Shown: positions 33,438-42,761, numbered from the stretch's first letter. The stretch: DNA of 64,000 bases from CAIRDP01 sp037138335 (GCA_037138335.1 JBAXIO010000004.1:230797-294796); one strand, 5' to 3'. Numbers and translations are program-made. The notes: generated from the sequence alone by a model not told the origin.

Positions 33438-34139
33438 ATGGAGAAAGGAGCTGTTAATGTTTTACTTGCTGAGGATGACCGCAACCTGGGGAATATCCTG
33501 AAGAATTACCTGGATGCAAAAGGGTATAACACCACTTTATGCGTGAACGGGCAGGAAGCTGTTGAGGTTTTCGGAAAAAAAGAAATTGATTTTGTCATTC
33601 TTGACATCATGATGCCTGTTAAGGATGGTTTTGCGGCTGCGAAGGAGATACGCGGGATGAGCAAGAAGGTTCCGGTTCTGTTCCTTACTGCCAAAGCCCT
33701 GCAGGAGGACAAGCTGAAAGGTTTTGAGGCCGGGGCCGACGATTATATTACCAAACCTTTCAGCATGGAAGAGTTGTTAATGAGGATGCAGGCCATTCTC
33801 AGGCGCACCGACGAAGGCGGAAAATCTTCAACGAGCGAGAATGTTTTTATAATTGGGAACTACAACTTTGATTTTAACCGCCAGGTTTTAAGCATCCAGG
33901 GCAGGGAGAACAAGCTTACTTCGAAGGAAGCCGGACTGTTGCGGTTGTTGTGCATGAATATGAACGAGGTACTTGACCGTTCAGTTGCTTTGACGCAGAT
34001 TTGGAATGACGACAGTTATTTTAATGCGCGCAGCATGGATGTATATGTTGTTAAACTGCGGAAGTACCTGAAAGAAGACCCCAGCGTGGAGTTGATCAAT
34101 GTTCACGGGGTGGGATTCAAATTAGTGGTGAAATCATGA
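33438..34139 (+). CDS. OmpR-type response regulator, RprY-like
   Basis: 233 residues. The receiver domain covers about 6-122 with EDD acidic pocket, phosphoacceptor Asp56 (ILDIMMPVKDG), Thr in FLTAKA and Lys in ITKPFSMEELL. A winged-helix Trans_reg_C domain covers about 135-231 (LTSKEAGLLRLLC, then DVYVVKLRKYL and INVHGVGFKL). It binds DNA as a phosphorylated dimer, probably at direct repeats such as the GTTAA set ahead of this operon. rsmI begins 1 bp after its stop, so all three genes share a transcript. Confidence 0.94.
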   Translation: MEKGAVNVLLAEDDRNLGNILKNYLDAKGYNTTLCVNGQEAVEVFGKKEIDFVILDIMMPVKDGFAAAKEIRGMSKKVPVLFLTAKALQEDKLKGFEAGADDYITKPFSMEELLMRMQAILRRTDEGGKSSTSENVFIIGNYNFDFNRQVLSIQGRENKLTSKEAGLLRLLCMNMNEVLDRSVALTQIWNDDSYFNARSMDVYVVKLRKYLKEDPSVELINVHGVGFKLVVKS

Positions 34140-34140
34140 T

Positions 34141-34818
34141 ATGGAAGGAAAATTATACATAGTTCCCACTCCTATCGGCAACCTTGAAGATATGACTTTC
34201 AGGGCGGTGAGGATATTGAAGGAAGTTGACCTGATACTTGCCGAGGATACGCGGACCTCTATGGTGCTTTTACGGCATTACGGGATTGACAAGCCATTGC
34301 AGTCGCATCATCAGTTCAACGAACACCGTTCGGTGGAAAGGGTTATCGAACGCCTGCAGGGCGGTGCAGTTATTGCATTGATCAGCGATGCAGGCACCCC
34401 GGGGATTAGTGATCCTGGCTACCTTCTGATCAGGGAATGCGTGAGGGCAGGCATTCCTGCGGAATGCCTGCCCGGACCAACGGCCTTTGTCCCGGCCCTG
34501 GTTAACAGCGGAATCCCCTCCGACCATTTTATATTCGAAGGCTTCCTCCCTCATAAAAAAGGCCGTCAAACACGCTTTCAGCAGCTTGCCATGGAAGAAA
34601 AGACTATGGTCTTTTATGAAAGCCCTTTCCGCCTGGTTAAAACTCTGACCCAACTGGCCGAATTTTTAGGGGGCAGCCGCTTTGCCTGTGTTTCCCGTGA
34701 ACTGTCAAAGATCCACGAAGAGAATGCCAGGGGCAGCCTTGAAGAACTCATTCTTCATTTCAGCAGCAAAACCGTAAAAGGTGAAATCGTAATCGTTGTG
34801 GAAGGACTGAAGAAATGA
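34141..34818 (+). CDS. rsmI: 16S rRNA (cytidine-1402 2'-O)-methyltransferase
   Basis: 225 residues, normal to slightly short for the family, lacking the extra C-terminal domain. It uses S-adenosylmethionine to methylate C1402 in the ribosomal decoding centre. The tetrapyrrole-methylase fold has YIVPTPIGNLEDMTFRA, LAEDTRTS, ALISDAGTPGISDPGY and LPGPTAFVPALVNSGIP, then FVSREL-type SRELSKIHEE. It follows the regulator gene by 1 bp; the functional link is unclear. An AATATCG-type repeat starts at its stop codon. Confidence 0.95.
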   Translation: MEGKLYIVPTPIGNLEDMTFRAVRILKEVDLILAEDTRTSMVLLRHYGIDKPLQSHHQFNEHRSVERVIERLQGGAVIALISDAGTPGISDPGYLLIRECVRAGIPAECLPGPTAFVPALVNSGIPSDHFIFEGFLPHKKGRQTRFQQLAMEEKTMVFYESPFRLVKTLTQLAEFLGGSRFACVSRELSKIHEENARGSLEELILHFSSKTVKGEIVIVVEGLKK

Positions 34819-34845
34819 ATATCGAATATCGAATATTGAATGTTG
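34818..34845. repeat. AATATCG-type 7-nt repeat after rsmI
   Basis: Units AATATCG, AATATCG, AATATTG, AATGTTG follow the stop codon. The 18 nt at 34824-34841 recur exactly (reverse strand) at 26118-26135. A second motif related to the 39017-39043 repeat (CACTGTTCAC) follows at about 34865-34874. Confidence 0.6.
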
Positions 34846-34873
34846 ACTGGTGAAAGTGTTTAGCCACTGTTCA

Positions 34874-35167
34874 CTATTTACTGTCCTTATGCCGCCTGGA
34901 GCTTATAATATCGAACGATTTGAATCCTATCATCTCTCCTGCGCTGACCTCCACGTTCTCAACTTTTGCTCCAAGCGGTCCTTTATGGCACCAACCGACA
35001 AAAAGGGTCAATGCATTTTCATCCCCCTCTGCTTCAATATACACTGACTCATCCTTCATATTCTGAATGAACCCCAGAACGCCGAAGCGGTAAGCCACCT
35101 GCATGGCCGAAAACCTGAATCCGACCCGTTGCACCTTTCCGCTTATCCTGATCTTAAAGTGTTTCAT
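34874..35167 (-). CDS. acyP: Acylphosphatase
   Basis: 97 residues. It hydrolyses the carboxyl-phosphate bond of acylphosphates in the cytoplasm. The family signature VQRVGFRFSAMQVAYRFGV holds the catalytic Arg in GFR, and GFIQNMKDESVYIEAEG holds the catalytic Asn. The start overlaps the last 14 bp of the upstream membrane-protein gene on the same strand, so translation is coupled. The C-terminus is charged and slightly longer than average. Call is confident. Confidence 0.95.
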   Translation of the reverse strand: MKHFKIRISGKVQRVGFRFSAMQVAYRFGVLGFIQNMKDESVYIEAEGDENALTLFVGWCHKGPLGAKVENVEVSAGEMIGFKSFDIISSRRHKDSK

Positions 35168-37304
35168 TGGCAGAGCCTCCTTGTCCCCCTGAAATTGATA
35201 CAGGCTTACGGCGGGTATGATGCCTGTGGCGTTTGCTTATTCCCTTCACTTCGTGTTCGCGGTGCCTGAAATATCTCTTCAGCTTAGGATACATAAACGA
35301 CAGTGTAAGCACGATCAAACCTAACGTAAACAACAACAGCGAGCGCGTGGTTCCCGATAATGCCCTTACATCTGTATACAGCATTTTTACAAGAGTGCCG
35401 AGCAAGAAAACCAGTCCGGCCGCACGCAGGAGCCGGTTACGGCTTATCATCCCAACACCGAGTATGACAGCAGAATAAGCAAAAAGGATCAGGGTGTATG
35501 GTATAACCTTGTTCGCAAGGACGATCTCCTCGATCGTAATACCGCGCTTTAAGCCCGTCCAGATGGAAAAATGATCATATTCTGACAACAAAATAAAAAG
35601 GCCCATTAACAGTATATACATGGTAAATATCCTGATAATAATTGAGCTTTTTTCAAAGGCTCTCCTGAGAAATATCAAAAGCATAATGAGCTCGGTTATA
35701 AAAAGCAATACAACAGGATAGTGGAACCAGAAAGCAAGCCTCGAAAGGTGTTCATGCTGAAGCAACTCATTTCTAAGGTTCAGGGTGGTAAAGTGGATCA
35801 GGGTGGGATATGCAAGTGAAAAAAACAAAGCAAACCCAACCGCCGCTGAGAGGAACCGGGATTTCTGGGACCAGAGTGCAGGAAGGGCTATAATAAAGAA
35901 GAGGCAATTGTATCCGAACCAGCTCATATAATTCAAATCGGGGTTCTTCGAAAGCACAAGAACATAATAGTTTACGATCCAGAACCCTGAAAGGTATAAC
36001 ACGATAAGGTTAATTCCTTTAAAAAACCTCTGATAGCTCCTGCGGCTGAACCATTCTTTTGAGAAATCAACATGCAACTTCCTCACAAGCCTGCTGTTGA
36101 TTATGATCACGGGAAAGATCACCAGTCCGGCAACCAGTCCTTTTATCATCATCGCCTGGTTATCCAGCACATTTCCGAAAAAGGCAGCCGGAAGGTAAAG
36201 GAACACCCAGTCCTTGAAATAAACCAGCAGCATTACGACAATGGAAAGCAGGGCTGTAAGCACTGCCACCCTGTCACCGCTGTATTTTGAGTAGAAAAGG
36301 AGGAGGCTTGACAACACAGCGAGGAAGAGGATAACAGCGCTTGCCTGGAAAATAAAAGGGAAGATCAGGCTTAGGATCACCATCGCGGGAAACACATAGG
36401 GGCCCGGCTTGATCTTTTTACCGGCATTGGCAGCCGGGATTAAAATACCAATGTTTATTGAGGCCAGGAGAAGGGAGAATATCCAGGCATTTTCAAGCTG
36501 CCTGAATTTTATAAAAACGACGATTCCCATCAGGTAAAAAACAAGGCTGTTCAGAACAATAAGGCCGATCTCGGTATATTCCGAAAATTTGTGACGCCCT
36601 TTGAATGCGCCAATTATACCCATGTAAAAAAACAGCAGGTAAAACAGCCCCCCGTAGACAAAGAATTCCCAGGGAAACCCTTCCTTTCCTCCCAGTATTA
36701 CTTTCATGGCCCACCATATGAGAAAGAAACCCCAGCAAAGAAGGTAATTCCATTTCCCGGCCATCATGGAATGCAACCTGTTTCCCGAGAAAAAAATCAA
36801 TGCTGAAAAGACCAGCATCATAGGAAACAGAAAATGGATCTGCCATCCGTATTTCCTTGCAAGTATAAAAGCGAGTGCATAAAAGACAATGATGGATATT
36901 CTTGGGATTTCTTTTCGGCGGATCCGGATCGAGAATAACAGCAAGGCGGCGAAAAAGAGGGTTATGAGGCTGCAAAAAATGAACATCCCTTTTATATCTC
37001 CGGAGTTATATGATGCCGAAGAAGCCGTGACGGACGCTATGCCCACCGGAGCTGCGGGTGAAACCCCGGGATGTTGTATTGCCGGTTCATGCGACAACAG
37101 TTGCTTCACAACAGTCCTGAGCTTATCGAGGGAACTCACCGAATACCCTGCCACAACCATAATAAAGATAAATCCGACAACCTTCAGCAGATGCTTGGAG
37201 ATGACTGATTCAACACGCCTGTAAGGGTTAGTCTTACCTGAACGTGATGATTTGCCATGCTGCCTTTGCCTGTGCCTGGAGGTCCCGGCCACGGGTTCTT
37301 CCAT
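35154..37304 (-). CDS. Large multi-pass membrane protein, DUF2339-like
   Basis: 716 residues from ATG 37304. A TTG at 37328 lies inside the TATTTTTG promoter box, so it is rejected as start. A basic soluble N-terminus (His/Arg/Ser-rich, about 1-35) is followed by about 20 hydrophobic helices. The C-terminal block VILGVGMISRNRLLRAAGL and FLLGTLVKMLYTDV resembles the DUF2339 family of predicted inner-membrane proteins. It ends with a basic tail (KRHRHHTRRKP). No enzymatic motif was recognised. The acylphosphatase gene overlaps its end by 14 bp. Confidence 0.72.
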   Translation of the reverse strand: MEEPVAGTSRHRQRQHGKSSRSGKTNPYRRVESVISKHLLKVVGFIFIMVVAGYSVSSLDKLRTVVKQLLSHEPAIQHPGVSPAAPVGIASVTASSASYNSGDIKGMFIFCSLITLFFAALLLFSIRIRRKEIPRISIIVFYALAFILARKYGWQIHFLFPMMLVFSALIFFSGNRLHSMMAGKWNYLLCWGFFLIWWAMKVILGGKEGFPWEFFVYGGLFYLLFFYMGIIGAFKGRHKFSEYTEIGLIVLNSLVFYLMGIVVFIKFRQLENAWIFSLLLASINIGILIPAANAGKKIKPGPYVFPAMVILSLIFPFIFQASAVILFLAVLSSLLLFYSKYSGDRVAVLTALLSIVVMLLVYFKDWVFLYLPAAFFGNVLDNQAMMIKGLVAGLVIFPVIIINSRLVRKLHVDFSKEWFSRRSYQRFFKGINLIVLYLSGFWIVNYYVLVLSKNPDLNYMSWFGYNCLFFIIALPALWSQKSRFLSAAVGFALFFSLAYPTLIHFTTLNLRNELLQHEHLSRLAFWFHYPVVLLFITELIMLLIFLRRAFEKSSIIIRIFTMYILLMGLFILLSEYDHFSIWTGLKRGITIEEIVLANKVIPYTLILFAYSAVILGVGMISRNRLLRAAGLVFLLGTLVKMLYTDVRALSGTTRSLLLFTLGLIVLTLSFMYPKLKRYFRHREHEVKGISKRHRHHTRRKPVSISGGQGGSANETL

Positions 37305-37325
37305 AATATCAGTCGGTTTGGGAAT

Positions 37326-37333
37326 CAAAAATA
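37326..37333 (-). promoter_or_regulatory. TATTTTTG -7 element of the membrane-protein gene
   Basis: An exact TAnnTTTG match on the minus strand. It overlaps a TTG that would otherwise extend the gene and so fixes the start at ATG 37304, with a leader of about 18 nt. Confidence 0.5.
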
Positions 37334-37370
37334 AAAAAAATTCCTAACTTTAACCTGTAATCTTTACGAT

Positions 37371-38027
37371 ATGTGCGGCCGGTATTCGTTTGCAGTGGTT
37401 GATGACCTTATAGAAGAACGCTTTGGGGTGAGGGTAAGGACTGCCATTTACAAGGCCAGGTATAACTGTGCCCCGGGCCAGGACCTTGCTGTGATCTCAA
37501 ACCATACACCGGAGGAGCTCAGCTTTTTCCACTGGGGGCTTATTCCTTCCTGGGCCAGGGATAAGTCGATCGGCTACCAGCTTATCAATGCCCGGTCGGA
37601 GACCATTACCGAAAAACCTTCTTATAAAAATGCTTTCAGAAGCAGGCGCTGCCTGGTCCCCGCAAACAGTTTCTTTGAGTGGACGAAGGACCGGGAAAAG
37701 GATCCCTACCGCATCCTGATGAAAGATGAAAAGCCATTTGCCATGGCTGGGATATGGGACCAATGGGCTACTGCCGACGGGGAGATCATTCATTCGTTTT
37801 CAATACTCACCACATCTCCGAATGAAGTCATGAAGGATATCCATGAAAGGATGCCGGTAATCCTTTCCCGGGCCGATGAGAAACGCTGGTTATCCCCCTT
37901 GCCGGAGTCAGAACTGATAGACCTCCTGAAACCTTATCCGGCAGAAAAAATGAAAGCATATAAAATTTCGAAACTGGTGAACTCTCCAAAAAACGATACT
38001 GCTGAAATCCTTATTCCTGTATCATAA
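37371..38027 (+). CDS. yedK: SOS response-associated peptidase, YedK/HMCES family
   Basis: 218 residues. The protein must begin MCGRYS, because Cys2 becomes the N-terminal residue that forms a thiazolidine crosslink with abasic sites in single-stranded DNA. Other family residues are present: NARSET (about 74-79), FFEWTKD with the conserved Glu, and the His in DIHERMPVIL. It shields abasic DNA at replication forks. The gene ends convergently with the LuxE-like gene and overlaps it by 17 bp. No SOS box was recognised in the short upstream gap. Confidence 0.95.
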   Translation: MCGRYSFAVVDDLIEERFGVRVRTAIYKARYNCAPGQDLAVISNHTPEELSFFHWGLIPSWARDKSIGYQLINARSETITEKPSYKNAFRSRRCLVPANSFFEWTKDREKDPYRILMKDEKPFAMAGIWDQWATADGEIIHSFSILTTSPNEVMKDIHERMPVILSRADEKRWLSPLPESELIDLLKPYPAEKMKAYKISKLVNSPKNDTAEILIPVS

Positions 38028-39024
38028 GCGAACATCCCCTCAGATCGCTCGAATCAAACCTCCCAAGGACTTCAAACCTGCCGTCATCATGAACCTTTCC
38101 CAGGTCCTGGGTGGCAAGGAAACTGCAGGAATAAAGGTTTGCAAGGTCGATTATGCTGATTCCACCGCTTCGGCCAACGGTACAGAATGAAAACGGATCG
38201 TTCACTTCGCGTATCAGGATCTTCATCCAGGGAGGGCTGCTGAATAAACCCGCCCGGCCCGACCAGGCCTGGGAAAGCAATTCGGTCATGCCATATTCAG
38301 AACGGATCTCGGCCCTGGAAAATGCTTGTTTCAGCCTCTCATGAAGTTCCAGGCGGGTGATCTCTTTCCTGCGGCCTTTCATGCCCCCGGTCTCAATGAC
38401 AATAAGTCCGGGATATTCACCCGGATATTTTTCAGCAAAATCAAGAAGGGCATACGTAAGGCCGATGAGTATAGTTTTTTCCGGTAAAGTTGCCGGTTCA
38501 TTCAGGCGTTTTCGCAAGCCTTCAAAGTCATTGAGAAAGAAACCATGAGGCCGGTCCGGGTTTTGCCGCATAAGTTTGCTTATCATGTAAATGAGGGAGG
38601 AAGTCTTATTCTCAGCGGGCTTTGGAGTAAGTGACAAAAAGGTGTATCCCGAAGGATCCCCGCAGGCCAGTTTAAATCCTTTGAGCAGGGAATCATCGTA
38701 TATAGTGGGATCGGCCAGCAGGTGGCGGGCGGGGACCGAAGCTGTTGTTCCGCTGCTTCTGAACTCCGTCAAGGCCTTCATGCCTGAACAGATTATCTCC
38801 CTCGATTTAAAAACCTCCACCGGGAGAAAAGGGATGTCTTCTGCACTACACACATTGACCGGGTTCCGCGATAAGGCATCGGAGAACTCCCGGTAAACCA
38901 AAGAGTTTTTATACTGGAATCTGTAAACATCCAGGGCGAGTTCATTAAACCCATAACCGCAGGCTATGCTGAAGATCCTTTCCCTGAGATTATCTGCGCT
39001 TATTTCGATCTCACCGTTCACCAT
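38011..39024 (-). CDS. LuxE/PaaK-like acyl-protein synthetase
   Basis: 337 residues. Family features are an N-terminal helical part, then PFLPVEVFKSREI, FRSSGTTASVPARH (phosphate-binding loop of adenylate-forming enzymes), IETGGMKGRRKEI, and EYGMTELLSQAW with the conserved Tyr-Gly-Met-Thr-Glu. These enzymes activate an acid with ATP; in lux operons they feed acyl reductase, but in Bacteroidota they occur alone or near O-antigen and lipid genes. No luciferase or reductase gene is present. The proposed ATG lies within a TTCACCATTCACT repeat, so the first residues (MVNGE) are repeat-derived. The last 17 bp overlap the convergent YedK gene. The natural acyl substrate is unknown. Confidence 0.85.
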   Translation of the reverse strand: MVNGEIEISADNLRERIFSIACGYGFNELALDVYRFQYKNSLVYREFSDALSRNPVNVCSAEDIPFLPVEVFKSREIICSGMKALTEFRSSGTTASVPARHLLADPTIYDDSLLKGFKLACGDPSGYTFLSLTPKPAENKTSSLIYMISKLMRQNPDRPHGFFLNDFEGLRKRLNEPATLPEKTILIGLTYALLDFAEKYPGEYPGLIVIETGGMKGRRKEITRLELHERLKQAFSRAEIRSEYGMTELLSQAWSGRAGLFSSPPWMKILIREVNDPFSFCTVGRSGGISIIDLANLYSCSFLATQDLGKVHDDGRFEVLGRFDSSDLRGCSLMIQE

Positions 39025-39043
39025 TCACTGTTCACCATTCACT
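39017..39043. repeat. 13-nt repeat at the LuxE-like start
   Basis: TTCACCATTCACT occurs at 39017-39029 and again at 39031-39043 (period 14). The minus-strand copy supplies the start codon of the LuxE-like gene. A related motif follows rsmI. Confidence 0.65.
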
Positions 39044-39052
39044 TATTTTACC

Positions 39053-39060
39053 TATCTTTG
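39053..39060 (+). promoter_or_regulatory. TATCTTTG -7 element of the lipoprotein-mrdA-rodA unit
   Basis: An exact TAnnTTTG match giving a leader of about 30 nt before ATG 39096. No clear -33 element, as the repeat occupies that space. Confidence 0.5.
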
Positions 39061-39095
39061 CAGGGGTCCAAAGGTATCAAAAATAGAGGCATCCC

Positions 39096-39623
39096 ATGGA
39101 GGCAAAAGGGAAATTCAGCACAGCCGGTTTTTATTCTCTTCTGATTTCATTCTGCATCATAATATTCTCTTCCTGCATGAAAAGGGAATCGTATTCTGAT
39201 ATTCCGCAGATCGCGTTTGCCGGGTATACAAACATGTTTGACACTACGAAGATCGCAAAAAAAGGCATACTTACCATTTCATTCCAGGACGGGGACGGGG
39301 ATATAGGCCTGCACGCCTGGGACATTTACCCTCCATTCGACAGCACCAGCATTTATTTTTACAATTACTATATCGACCTGTATGAGAAAAAGAACGGCGT
39401 CTTTGTTAAGGACACCACACTTTTCACATCACTGAATGCCCGCATACCATACCTTACGCCCGATGATCCCAACAAAGCCATCAAAGGGATAATAGTCGAT
39501 ACCATCCCGTTGAACCCCAACCCGGTTTATGACACGATCCAGTTTTCGATGTTCATTTATGACCGCGCCTTGCATAAAAGCAATGTGGTGTTTACCCCGG
39601 AGATTGTCGTCAGAAGGCCATAA
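39096..39623 (+). CDS. Conserved Bacteroidota lipoprotein
   Basis: 175 residues. The N-terminus is charged, then a hydrophobic stretch leads to a lipobox with Cys27 (FSSC). The body has the motif ILTISFQDGDGDIGL (about 58-72), an acidic calcium-like loop seen in related Bacteroidota lipoproteins, and later IPYLTPDDPNKAIKG and FMFIYDRALHKSN. It is probably outer-membrane anchored, possibly with a beta-sandwich fold. It precedes PBP2 by 6 bp, so it is co-expressed with the elongasome and may work in the envelope near it (inference). Confidence 0.75.
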   Translation: MEAKGKFSTAGFYSLLISFCIIIFSSCMKRESYSDIPQIAFAGYTNMFDTTKIAKKGILTISFQDGDGDIGLHAWDIYPPFDSTSIYFYNYYIDLYEKKNGVFVKDTTLFTSLNARIPYLTPDDPNKAIKGIIVDTIPLNPNPVYDTIQFSMFIYDRALHKSNVVFTPEIVVRRP

Positions 39624-39629
39624 ACTGAT

Positions 39630-41495
39630 ATGGAGAGGGCTCTCGCTTACCGGAGGTTGATCATCATAGGGATATTCCTTACTGTCGGGCTGATTTTCGT
39701 TTTCCGGCTTTTTTATGTGCAGATCCTGGTCGACAAGTATATACTTTCGGCCAATAATAATGTTCTCCGATATATCACCCAGTACCCGGCAAGAGGCCTC
39801 ATATACGACCGTAACGGGAAACTTCTGGTTTACAACGAAGCGGCTTACGACCTCATGGTCATTCCCAGGCAGGCTAAGAATGTCGATACCATGGAACTTT
39901 GCCGCCTGATCGGTATCGATAAGGATGAATTTATACGGCGGATGGAAAAGGCGCGCAATTATTCCCCATACCGCCAGTCCATTTTCGAATCCCAGATCAC
40001 ACGCGAAAACTACGGGTTCCTTGAAGAAAAGCTGTTTCGTTTCCCGGGCTTCTTTGTGCAGTCGCGCACCTTGCGAAAATATACCTATTCCATAGCCGCT
40101 CATACGTTCGGATATATTGGCGAAGCCGGTCCCGACGTCATCGAATCAAATCCCTATTACAAATCGGGCGACTATATCGGGATCAACGGGATCGAGAAAT
40201 CCTACGAAGATATCCTGAGGGGGGAAAAAGGATTGAAGATCAGGGTGGTGGACGTACTTAACCGTGATAAAGGCAGTTTCCAGGATGGCAAATACGACAC
40301 CCTGGCCTATGCAGGTACCGACCTGTATTCCAGCATGGATGAGGACCTGCAGGAATACGGGGAAAAACTTATGGCCGGAAAGAAAGGGAGCATCGTTGCC
40401 ATCGAGCCATCCACCGGTGAGATCCTGTGCCTGGTAACAAGCCCCTCTTATGACCCAAACCTCCTTGTGGGCAATATCAGGAAAAAGAATTACAGGAACC
40501 TGGTATTCGATACCGTTTATCAGCCCTTGTTCAACCGTGCACTGATGGCGATGTACCCGCCGGGATCGACTTTCAAGCTTGTCGATGCTCTGGTCGGGCA
40601 GCAGGAAGGGGTTCTCTTCCCCACGACAACCTACAGCTGCCCTGGCGGGTTCAGTTTAGGCAACGGCAAAATGGTGGGCTGTCATTCCCATCCATCGCCC
40701 CTGAACCTGATCGGCGCCATCGAGATCTCCTGCAATACCTATTTCTGCAGGGTCTTCAGGTCCATTATCGATAACAATGTTTACACCAGCACCCGCCAGG
40801 CATACGAGAAGTGGAGAAAAGAAGTGATGAGTTTCGGGCTGGGGAAGAAACTAGGGCTGGATGTGCCGGGAGAGGTCAACGGGAATATACCTACGCCGGC
40901 CTATTACGACAGGTATCATGGCAAAGACCGCTGGCATTCCATGACCATCATCTCACTGGGGATCGGACAGGGGGAGATCGGCATAACACCTTTACAGATG
41001 GCCAACCTGGCAGCCACTATCAGCAACCGCGGATGGTATTATGTGCCCCATATTATCAGGGCATTAGGGAAGAAGGATTCGCTAAACCCGGGGTTCAGGG
41101 AGAAGAAAGTCACAGCCGTTAACACCGCTTACTTTGATATTGTTGTTGAAGGGATGGCGGATGTGGTTTCGGAAGGAACCGCGCGTGCCTCGAAAATCGA
41201 CAGTATTGATTTTTGCGGAAAGACCGGTACGGCCCAGAACCCTCACGGGAAGAACCATTCTATTTTTATAGCCTTTGCTCCAAAGCTTAATTCGAAGATC
41301 GCCATTTCGGTCGTTGTCGAGAATGCCGGTTACGGGGCAGAATGGGCGGCGCCGGTCGCCAGTCTGATGATAGAAAAGTACATCAGGCGGACCGTTAAAA
41401 GAAAAGACCTGGAAGAACGCATCATGAATGCAGACCTTATCCATGGAATAAATGTTAAAAATGAAAGCGGAAAAGGGCATTTTTTACCGGATTGA
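39630..41495 (+). CDS. mrdA: Penicillin-binding protein 2 (peptidoglycan transpeptidase)
   Basis: 621 residues. One N-terminal membrane helix (about 9-30) is followed by a dimerisation/pedestal domain with GLIYDRNGKLLVYNEAAYDLMV. The transpeptidase domain has active Ser313 in GSTFK (SxxK), SCN in EISCNTYF (SxN) and KTG at 531 (CGKTGTAQNPHGK). It cross-links wall peptides during side-wall growth, working with RodA, encoded next and overlapping by 44 bp. The lipoprotein gene lies 6 bp upstream. Length and motifs are normal. Confidence 0.95.
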   Translation: MERALAYRRLIIIGIFLTVGLIFVFRLFYVQILVDKYILSANNNVLRYITQYPARGLIYDRNGKLLVYNEAAYDLMVIPRQAKNVDTMELCRLIGIDKDEFIRRMEKARNYSPYRQSIFESQITRENYGFLEEKLFRFPGFFVQSRTLRKYTYSIAAHTFGYIGEAGPDVIESNPYYKSGDYIGINGIEKSYEDILRGEKGLKIRVVDVLNRDKGSFQDGKYDTLAYAGTDLYSSMDEDLQEYGEKLMAGKKGSIVAIEPSTGEILCLVTSPSYDPNLLVGNIRKKNYRNLVFDTVYQPLFNRALMAMYPPGSTFKLVDALVGQQEGVLFPTTTYSCPGGFSLGNGKMVGCHSHPSPLNLIGAIEISCNTYFCRVFRSIIDNNVYTSTRQAYEKWRKEVMSFGLGKKLGLDVPGEVNGNIPTPAYYDRYHGKDRWHSMTIISLGIGQGEIGITPLQMANLAATISNRGWYYVPHIIRALGKKDSLNPGFREKKVTAVNTAYFDIVVEGMADVVSEGTARASKIDSIDFCGKTGTAQNPHGKNHSIFIAFAPKLNSKIAISVVVENAGYGAEWAAPVASLMIEKYIRRTVKRKDLEERIMNADLIHGINVKNESGKGHFLPD

Positions 41496-42720
41496 CTGGG
41501 TCATGGTCATCCTGTACCTGGCCCTTGTTCTCATGGGCTGGCTTAATATTTATGCTGCGGTATACAACGACAGCCACCAGCATATTACCGACATGCACCA
41601 GAAATACGGCAAACAGATGGTATTCATCCTGGCGTCACTGGTACTCGCTGTTACAATAATCATCATAGAACCGAAATTCTTTTCACAGTTCTCCTATTTC
41701 ATTTACGGTTTTTTCTTGCTCATGCTTATCGTGGTGATCTTTGCCGGCCGTGAGATCGCAGGATCCAAATCATGGTTCGCGATAGGGGGTTTTGGCATCC
41801 AGCCTGCCGAATTCGCCAAGATGGCTACAGCCCTTGCCCTTGCGAAGTTCCTGGGTTCCCTCGACAGGAATATAAAAAACCCCCGACAACTTGCGACAGC
41901 GGTATTGATCATAGTACTGCCCGCTTTATGCATCCTTCTCGAACACGATACAGGATCAGCCCTGGTTTTCATATGTTTCGTGCTTGTCCTTTACCGGGCC
42001 GGTTTAACCGGGTACGTCCTCCTTGCCCTGATTGCGATGCCGGTGCTGGGAGTGCTTGCACTGATTGTCAATAAATTCATTCTTTTAGCTGCATTGTTGG
42101 TTCTGGCGGTATTGTTATACCTGCGTTCCCAACGCCGGTTCAGGCAAATACTCATTATCCTTGCAATATTCCTTGCCTCAGGCGGTTTCGTTTTATCGGT
42201 CCATTACACGGTTAACCATGTGCTTGAACCTCATCAGAGGCAGAGGATCAATGTGTTGCTTGGCAGTAACACTGACCTGAAAGGGGCAGGTTATAATGTA
42301 AACCAATCCCTCATTGCAATAGGTTCAGGAAGATTCTGGGGTAAGGGTTTTTTGCAGGGGACCCAAACCAAGTATAATTTCGTACCCGAACAAAGCACCG
42401 ATTTTATTTTCTGTACAGTAGGTGAAGAACATGGCTTCACAGGCTCATTTATTGTAATTGCCCTGTTTCTCTTACTGATGATCAGGATAGTGCTGAATGC
42501 CGAAAGGCAAAGGTCAAAATTCAGCCGGCTGTATGGCTACGGGGTGGCTTCATTATTTTTCATCCACTTCTCCATAAATATCGGGATGGCGCTCGGCCTC
42601 CTGCCGGTCATAGGTATCCCCCTGCCATTCTTCAGTTACGGGGGGTCTTCACTCTGGGCTTTTACAATCCTCCTGTTTATTTTTATAAGACAGGATGCCC
42701 TGAGGTACGAACTGGTTTAA
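41452..42720 (+). CDS. rodA: RodA, SEDS peptidoglycan glycosyltransferase
   Basis: 422 residues with ten or so membrane segments. SEDS landmarks are GSKSWFAIGGFGIQPAEFAKMA, LLEHDTGSALVF with the Asp needed for polymerisation, and the C-terminal GIPLPFFSYGGSSLWAF. It polymerises glycan strands and partners the PBP2 encoded just before. The start at 41452 has a GGAA four bases upstream; an ATG three codons on (41461) is possible. The overlap with mrdA (44 bp) implies coupled translation, a common mrdA-rodA order. Confidence 0.95.
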   Translation: MLKMKAEKGIFYRIDWVMVILYLALVLMGWLNIYAAVYNDSHQHITDMHQKYGKQMVFILASLVLAVTIIIIEPKFFSQFSYFIYGFFLLMLIVVIFAGREIAGSKSWFAIGGFGIQPAEFAKMATALALAKFLGSLDRNIKNPRQLATAVLIIVLPALCILLEHDTGSALVFICFVLVLYRAGLTGYVLLALIAMPVLGVLALIVNKFILLAALLVLAVLLYLRSQRRFRQILIILAIFLASGGFVLSVHYTVNHVLEPHQRQRINVLLGSNTDLKGAGYNVNQSLIAIGSGRFWGKGFLQGTQTKYNFVPEQSTDFIFCTVGEEHGFTGSFIVIALFLLLMIRIVLNAERQRSKFSRLYGYGVASLFFIHFSINIGMALGLLPVIGIPLPFFSYGGSSLWAFTILLFIFIRQDALRYELV

Positions 42721-42761
42721 CAACCCTTGTTCTTTATACCTGTGTTTGACGTGCGCCGTTA

